A stretch of 64,000 bases of DNA, from the NCBI GenBank assembly GCA_019752015.1, contig JAIEMQ010000006.1, forward strand, positions 196,842 through 260,841, in the 5' to 3' direction. The notes under the pieces were generated by a model. The model searched no databases. It had not been told where the DNA came from and was given only the letters and a program-made list of their open reading frames with translations. Positions within the stretch are counted from its first letter, which is position 1. Every line of letters begins with the position of its first letter. The position numbers and the translations under genes are program-made. This document shows, in pieces, positions 58,930 through 64,000 of this stretch. This DNA comes from Cyanobacteriota bacterium (lineage in GTDB: Bacteria; Acidobacteriota; Vicinamibacteria; Vicinamibacterales; UBA2999).

Positions 58930-59115
58930 CCGTCTCCAGAATGTCTCCACGACGACGGGAGAATCGCGAGGACTGGGGGTGGACGGCAGTGAACGAACCG
59001 AAGCAACGTAACCGCCTGTGACTCAAGCGCTTAACACCAGAAGTCGCGCGCCATCAACACTTTAGAAAACTGGCTTGCTTCAGGTTCGAGTCCCGTCCAC
59101 CCCGCCACTCATTCG
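58930..59115 (+). repeat. ~185-bp direct repeat, right copy, ending in GGTTCGAGTCCCGTCCACCCCGCCA
   Basis: See 50479-50662. Confidence 0.85.
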
Positions 59116-59305
59116 CGTTATCTCTTTATAACGCAACCACTTACAGCCTAATTGCGCTCCGGGCAAAATCCCGGCCGGGGGGCGCGCTAACCCCCTGCCG
59201 GACTTGAACTTACGCTGGTTGAACTGGAAACCGTCCCAAATGTCTCCACGATTATCAGCACGTAAACCTGTGCTGCACGATGATGTCGTGCTAGTCTCGA
59301 TCATC

Positions 59306-59539
59306 ATGAAGACCAACGTCACTCTTAAGTTGGACACAAGTCTCCTGCGTGAGGCGCGAGTCTTGGCAGCCGAGGAAGGGCGGTCGATCAGCGGCCTGCT
59401 GACCGACCGGCTCGAAGCGATCGTGAGGGAACGAAAAGCCTTCGACAAAGCTAGACGCCGCGCGCTCGCCAGACTTCGCGAAGGGCTTGATCTCCGCTGG
59501 ACGCCGCCCAAGTCGCGCGACGAGCTCCATGAGCGATAG
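59306..59539 (+). CDS. VapB-like antitoxin
   Basis: MKTNVTLKLDTSLLREARVLAAEEGRSISGLLTDRLEAIV; overlaps PIN gene. Confidence 0.75.
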   Translation: MKTNVTLKLDTSLLREARVLAAEEGRSISGLLTDRLEAIVRERKAFDKARRRALARLREGLDLRWTPPKSRDELHER

Positions 59540-59957
59540 ATACTTCGTCGACACGAACATTTTGATGTACGCGCACGCCAGCGCCGCGGGCGAAAAGCAC
59601 GTCCGCGCCAAAGCGCTCGTGGAGGAGCTGTGGGAAAACAGATCGGGTGCTGTGAGCACTCAGGTCCTGCAGGAATTAGCCGTCAACCTCCGTCGAAAGG
59701 CCAAGAAGCCTCTGGACGCGAAGGCCACTCGTGAAGTCATCTCCGACTACCTCGCATGGCAGGTGGTCGTGAATGGAGGCGACTCGATTCCGGAGGCGCT
59801 CGAGTTAGAAGCGCGGTACCAGATTTCGTTCTGGGATGCGCTGGTAGTCCACGCCGCCCAAGTCGCTGGTGCCGAGATCCTGTACTCAGAAGATCTATCC
59901 GACGGGCAACGGTACGGAACCGTGCGAGTGAAGAATCCGCTGACGAGCAGCAAATGA
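59529..59957 (+). CDS. vapC: PIN-domain VapC-like toxin
   Basis: RYFVDTNILMYAHASAAGEKH...STQVLQELAVNLRR...FWDALVVHAAQVAGAEILYSEDLSDGQ. Confidence 0.88.
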   Translation: MSDRYFVDTNILMYAHASAAGEKHVRAKALVEELWENRSGAVSTQVLQELAVNLRRKAKKPLDAKATREVISDYLAWQVVVNGGDSIPEALELEARYQISFWDALVVHAAQVAGAEILYSEDLSDGQRYGTVRVKNPLTSSK

Positions 59958-60009
59958 CATCGAACCGGGGCAGCTGAACTGATGGCCCACGCAGTTGTTC
60001 ACCGACGGA

Positions 60010-60119
60010 ATCGAGCCGGAAGACCTCGACACACCGTCGGCGAAGTCATCGGAAAAGTCGCGAGGGTAGAGACGCAATAACAACCGATAAACGTGTTCAC
60101 CCAAGCTGCGTTTGGCCAT
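60010..60119 (-). pseudogene. N-terminal remnant of ADOP-type permease
   Basis: GEHVYRLLLRLYPRDFSDDFADG then unrelated sequence. Confidence 0.5.
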
Positions 60120-60137
60120 GAGCGCTCTTGTTTCGAA

Positions 60138-60539
60138 CTAAACAGACCCTCGTGCCAATCCCACTGCCTTCGCCTGGCGCAGTAACGTCGAGAGCCGAGC
60201 CACTTCCGCCTGAGCGACGGACCGCCCAAAGGGGGTGATCCGGTAGTACCGGCGCCGCTCATCATCCTCGTCAGGGCGCTGCCGGTCGTTCAGTTCGATA
60301 ATCAGGCCCTCTTCGAGCATGCGTCTGATTGATCCGTACAACGTGCCGGGACTCAGCTTGAGCTCACCGTTCGTTCGATCGGCGACGTCCTGCATGATCG
60401 CGTAGCCATGGCGCTCCTCGTCCGCGACGGCGACGAGTATCTGGAACGTCGTCGACGGCAGCGGCAGAAGATCGCCGGGATCAGTCCTCGCGATATCATC
60501 ATCTGGCACGACATGACGCTCCGCGACATCATCGGCCAC
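60138..60539 (-). CDS. PadR-family regulator
   Basis: STTFQILVAVADEERHGYAIMQDVADRTNGELKLSPGTLYGSIRRMLEEGLI. Start may lie downstream of 60539. Confidence 0.85.
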   Translation of the reverse strand: MADDVAERHVVPDDDIARTDPGDLLPLPSTTFQILVAVADEERHGYAIMQDVADRTNGELKLSPGTLYGSIRRMLEEGLIIELNDRQRPDEDDERRRYYRITPFGRSVAQAEVARLSTLLRQAKAVGLARGSV

Positions 60540-61532
60540 CGGCGACTGACCGCGCTCATCGCGCGCGCGATCGATCGCGACTCGCTGCCGCCGACGCTGC
60601 TGTTCGCGGGACCGTCAGGTGTCGGCAAATGGGCGGTGGCCCGGGCAACGGCGCAGGCGGTGAACTGCCTGGAACGAGTGAAGCCCGGCGCCACCGATCT
60701 CGCCACGGACGCCTGCGGCAAATGCCGATCGTGCGATCGCGTCGCGCGCGGCGTGCACGTGGACGTGATCGCGGTCGAGCCGGACGACAAGGCCTCGATC
60801 AAGATCGACGTCATCCGCGACGTGCTGAGCCGGACGTCGTTCCGTCCTTTCGAAGGACGCAAGCGCCTCGTCCTGATCCGCGAAGCCGACACGCTCGAGC
60901 CGGCCTCGCAGAACGCGCTGCTCAAGTCGCTCGAGGAGCCGCCGCCGGGGACGATGTTCATCCTGACGTCGGCGGTGCCAGGGGCGCTCCTGCCGACGGT
61001 GCGATCGCGCTGCATGCGGCTGCGCTTCGGACGGTTGACCAGCAATGAGATCGCCGCGGCGTTGATTCGCGATCACGACTACAGCGACGCCGACGCGAAG
61101 CAGACCGCGCCGATCGCCGACGGCAGCATCGGCCAGGCGCTGGCGCTGATCGACAACGATCTGTCGATGTTCCGCGAGCTGGCGATGGGGCTGCTACGGC
61201 ACACCGCCGGCCGCGCCGACACGCAGTCGCGCGTGCAGGCGGCGAGCGCGCTCCACACCGGCGGATCGAAGAAGGAGCGCACGCGCGAGGACGTCGCGAT
61301 CGTGCTGCGGCTGATGGCGTCGATGCTGCGCGATCTCGAGGCGATCAACGCCGGCGCCGATCGCGCGGTGCTGGCCAATCCGCTGCTGACGGGCGATCTC
61401 GAAGCGCTGGCGCGCGCGTTTTCGGGCGATCGCGCCCGCGCCGCCTTTGGCGCCGTCGATCGCGCCCTCACCGCGCTCGAGCGCAACGCCGGCACCAAGG
61501 TCGTCGCCGAATGGCTCGCGGTGCAGATGTAA
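60513..61532 (+). CDS. holB: DNA polymerase III delta-prime subunit
   Basis: LLFAGPSGVGKWAVARATAQAVNC...CGKCRSCDRVARGVHVDV...NALLKSLEEPPPGTMFILTSAVPGALLPTVRSRC. Confidence 0.9.
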   Translation: MTLRDIIGHRRLTALIARAIDRDSLPPTLLFAGPSGVGKWAVARATAQAVNCLERVKPGATDLATDACGKCRSCDRVARGVHVDVIAVEPDDKASIKIDVIRDVLSRTSFRPFEGRKRLVLIREADTLEPASQNALLKSLEEPPPGTMFILTSAVPGALLPTVRSRCMRLRFGRLTSNEIAAALIRDHDYSDADAKQTAPIADGSIGQALALIDNDLSMFRELAMGLLRHTAGRADTQSRVQAASALHTGGSKKERTREDVAIVLRLMASMLRDLEAINAGADRAVLANPLLTGDLEALARAFSGDRARAAFGAVDRALTALERNAGTKVVAEWLAVQM

Positions 61533-62464
61533 TGGTCCCTCGACTTCGCTCGGGACACGCGCTGCCGAAAATCGGCCTCACCGCCGGCGATCCCGCGGGC
61601 ATCGGCCCCGAAATCGTTGCGAAAGCCGCCGCCGATCCGTCGGTGCGTGCGGTCTGCAATCCAGTGGTGTTCTCGACCGAGCCCGACGGCCCGGTGCGCG
61701 TCGGCAAGGTTTCAGCCGCGGCCGGCCGCGCCGCCTACGAGACCATAGTTCGCGCCGTGGACTTTGCGCAGCGCGGCGACGTCGATGCGATCGCCACCGC
61801 GCCCGTGAACAAGCTCGCCTTTGCGAAGGCCGGTCTCAAGTGGAAAGGACACACCGATCTGCTCGCGCATCTCTGCGACACCAAGCGCGTGGCGATGATG
61901 TTTCATTCGCCGAAGGTCAAGGTCGTGCTGATCACGGTTCATGTTCCGCTCAAGACCGTGTCGAAGTACCTGACGCCGGCGCTCGTCGATCAGACCATAG
62001 CGCTCACCGTTGAGGCGATGGAGATGTTCGGCACGCGCGCGCCGCGCCTGGCGCTGGCGGGGTTGAACCCGCATGCCGGCGAAAACGGCGTGCTCGGCGA
62101 GGAAGACGCTCGCGTCCTCGCGCCGGCGGTGAGAAAGGCGCGGCGGAGAGGCATCACCATCGAGGGCCCGATTCCCGGCGACACCGTGTTCGTCCGCGCG
62201 GCACGCGGCGAATTCGACTGCGTAATCGCGTGCTATCACGATCAGGGACTGATTCCGGTGAAGCTGCTGTCGTTCGGCAATGCCGTCAACGTCACGATCG
62301 GCCTGCCGATCATCCGCACGTCGGTCGATCACGGCACCGCGTTCGACATTGCCGGCAAGGGCGTCGCCGATCCCGGCAGCATGATCGCCGCCGTCAAACT
62401 GGCGGCTGAAATGGTCACCCGCCTTCGCGCGACGCGCTCCGGCGAGGCAGGCTCCCGATCATGA
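61532..62464 (+). CDS. pdxA: 4-hydroxythreonine-4-phosphate dehydrogenase
   Basis: IGLTAGDPAGIGPEIVAKA; NPHAGENGVLGEED; CYHDQGLIPVKLLSF; IIRTSVDHGTAFDIAGKG. Confidence 0.93.
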   Translation: MVPRLRSGHALPKIGLTAGDPAGIGPEIVAKAAADPSVRAVCNPVVFSTEPDGPVRVGKVSAAAGRAAYETIVRAVDFAQRGDVDAIATAPVNKLAFAKAGLKWKGHTDLLAHLCDTKRVAMMFHSPKVKVVLITVHVPLKTVSKYLTPALVDQTIALTVEAMEMFGTRAPRLALAGLNPHAGENGVLGEEDARVLAPAVRKARRRGITIEGPIPGDTVFVRAARGEFDCVIACYHDQGLIPVKLLSFGNAVNVTIGLPIIRTSVDHGTAFDIAGKGVADPGSMIAAVKLAAEMVTRLRATRSGEAGSRS

Positions 62465-62955
62465 GCGCGAAGAAGGCGAAGACCGCCGACGACCAGGAAT
62501 CGACGCAGCCGATTGCCGAAAATCGCAAGGCGTTTCACGACTACCACATCCTCGAAACGTTCGAGGCCGGCATTGCGCTGCTCGGCACCGAAGTCAAAGG
62601 CATCCGCGAAGGCCAGGCCAACCTGCGCGACAGCTTCGCGCGCGTGGACAAAGGCGAAGTCTGGCTGTTCAACGTGCACATCAATCCGTACAGCCATCGC
62701 GGGTATGTCGATCACGATCCGAAGCGCAAGCGGCGGCTGCTGCTGCACAAGGCCGAGATCAGGAAGCTGATCGGCAAGACCGTCGAGAAGGGCCTGACGC
62801 TGGTGCCGACGCGGTTGTATTTCAAGAACGGCAAGGTCAAGGTGTCGCTCGCGCTGGCGAAGGGCAAGCAGGATTACGACAAGCGCGAAACCATGCGCCG
62901 CCGCGAGGTCGATCGTGAAACGCGCGCCGCCGTGAAGGAGCGCGTCCGGCGATGA
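62461..62955 (+). CDS. smpB: SsrA-binding protein SmpB
   Basis: ENRKAFHDYHILETFEAGIALLGTEVKGIREGQANLRDSFARVDKGEVWLFNVHINPY. Confidence 0.96.
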   Translation: MSAKKAKTADDQESTQPIAENRKAFHDYHILETFEAGIALLGTEVKGIREGQANLRDSFARVDKGEVWLFNVHINPYSHRGYVDHDPKRKRRLLLHKAEIRKLIGKTVEKGLTLVPTRLYFKNGKVKVSLALAKGKQDYDKRETMRRREVDRETRAAVKERVRR

Positions 62956-62989
62956 GCCACAGACGGCACAGAAGAAGCCAGGGCCGCAG

Positions 62990-63844
62990 ATGGCGCAGAT
63001 GGCTCAGATCAAAATGCGCGTGCTAATAGTCGGCGCGGCGGGGCAACTCGGGCAGGCGATGGTGGCGCGGCTTCGCGGCGAACACGACGTCACCGCCTGG
63101 ACCCGGCAGGACATCGAGCTGACGAGACATCAGGACGTGCGCGAAGCGATCGGCGAGCTGGCGCCGGAAGCGATCGTCAACTGCTCAAGCTTCAACCAGG
63201 TCGATGCGGCCGAAGACGATCAGGTGACGGCGATCGAAGTGAACGCGATGGTGGTCGGCACGCTGGCGCGCTCGGCGGCCGCGCTCGGCGCGGTGTTCAT
63301 GCACTACAGCACCGATTTCGTTTTCTCGGGCACCGCGCAGACGCCGTACACCGAAACGGATCAGCCCGAGCCGAGGAGCGCCTACGCGCAATCGAAGCTG
63401 ATCGGCGAGTGGCTGGCCGCTGATGCTCCGAAGCATTACGTATTGCGGGTCGAGAGCCTGTTCGGCGGCCCGCGCCGCAAGAGCAGCGTCGATCGCATTG
63501 TCGATCTGGTGCGCAAAGGCGAGCCGGCGCCGGTGTTCGTCGATCGCGTCGTGTCGCCGAGTTTCGTGTTCGATGTCGCCGACGCGTCGGCCTTTATCCT
63601 GCGCGCGCAACCGCCACCCGGCGTGTATCACTGCGTGAATTCCGGCCACGCCACGTGGCTCTCGGTGGGGCAGGAGATCGTCCGCTGCATCGGGTCGGAA
63701 ACATCGCTCAAGGCGATTTCCGTGAACGACGTGAAGCTGCCGGCGCCGCGGCCGCAGTTCGCCGCGCTCAGCAACGCAAAGTTAGCGAAGGCCGGCTACC
63801 AAATGCCAACGTGGCAGAACGCGATTGGCAGATATCTATCGTGA
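62990..63844 (+). CDS. rfbD: dTDP-4-dehydrorhamnose reductase-like NAD(P)-binding protein
   Basis: VLIVGAAGQLGQAMVARLRGEHDVTAWTRQDIELT...VNCSSFNQVDAAEDD...HYSTDFVFSGT...YAQSKLIGEW. Confidence 0.85.
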   Translation: MAQMAQIKMRVLIVGAAGQLGQAMVARLRGEHDVTAWTRQDIELTRHQDVREAIGELAPEAIVNCSSFNQVDAAEDDQVTAIEVNAMVVGTLARSAAALGAVFMHYSTDFVFSGTAQTPYTETDQPEPRSAYAQSKLIGEWLAADAPKHYVLRVESLFGGPRRKSSVDRIVDLVRKGEPAPVFVDRVVSPSFVFDVADASAFILRAQPPPGVYHCVNSGHATWLSVGQEIVRCIGSETSLKAISVNDVKLPAPRPQFAALSNAKLAKAGYQMPTWQNAIGRYLS

Positions 63845-64000
63845 CGAAGATCGCCGTGGCCGCGCGTTCGTTCGCCCGCAACGCCGTGCTCCGCGCCGAG
63901 CTGTCGGCGAAATATCCGCACGTCACCTTCAGTGAATCGGCGGCGCTGCTCGATGGCGCCGACCTGGTCGCGCTGTTGCGTGGCCACGAGCGGGCGATCA
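63841..64000 (+). CDS. Start of a downstream gene (possibly 2-hydroxyacid dehydrogenase-like), truncated by window edge
   Basis: GTG start overlapping rfbD stop: MTKIAVAARSFARNAVLRAELSAKYPHVTFSESAALLDGADLVALLRGHERAI. Confidence 0.4.
   Translation, partial: MTKIAVAARSFARNAVLRAELSAKYPHVTFSESAALLDGADLVALLRGHERAI

Noticed and set aside
1-64000. CRISPR array or complete insertion sequence
   Set aside because: No regularly spaced repeats with unique spacers and no transposase or integrase ORF seen on either strand.

Overview
GC-rich bacterial chromosome window. ADOP-type ABC permeases with PadR regulators suggest Acidobacteriota/Vicinamibacteria, but this is inference only. From left to right it contains: (1) a copper-handling block (multicopper oxidase N-terminus, two paralogous Met/Gly-rich Spy-like proteins, Cu+ P-type ATPase, DUF5676/DUF2933-like and ICMT-like membrane proteins); (2) a group-1-like [NiFe] hydrogenase locus whose structural genes are disrupted and whose hyaC runs directly into a 5'-truncated hypF, followed by intact hypC-D-E; (3) a predicted electron conduit (Spy-like/FAD-NAD reductase/2Fe-2S fusion, membrane cytochrome b-like protein, seven-CxxCH cytochrome); (4) a Fic protein; (5) a stress/redox island with several universal stress proteins (USPs), two fused through a transmembrane segment to periplasmic domains, plus VIT-like, HemG, CBS, PNPOx-like proteins, an NtrC-type regulator and a PAS histidine kinase; (6) a NarK-like/cytochrome b fusion, porin remnant and multicopper oxidase; (7) a clade-II-like nos cluster with a Crp/Fnr regulator and hemerythrin-like protein; (8) a Wadjet JetD-like remnant and an ~8.3 kb segment bounded by ~185-bp direct repeats carrying PadR-ADOP and a subtilase/AAA-ATPase/XRE module; (9) VapBC-like TA and housekeeping genes (holB, pdxA, smpB, rfbD). 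The most interesting signal is regulatory: at least six good sigma54 -24/-12 matches, mostly with a GCGGGGAAT-type element 40-100 bp upstream, in front of the hydrogenase, USP-fusion, CBS and secreted-protein genes, next to an NtrC-type activator. Separately, four ATGAC-N4-GTCAT palindromes lie upstream of the nitrogen-oxide genes. Many genes carry frameshifts or internal deletions, so pseudogenisation versus assembly error must be resolved first.
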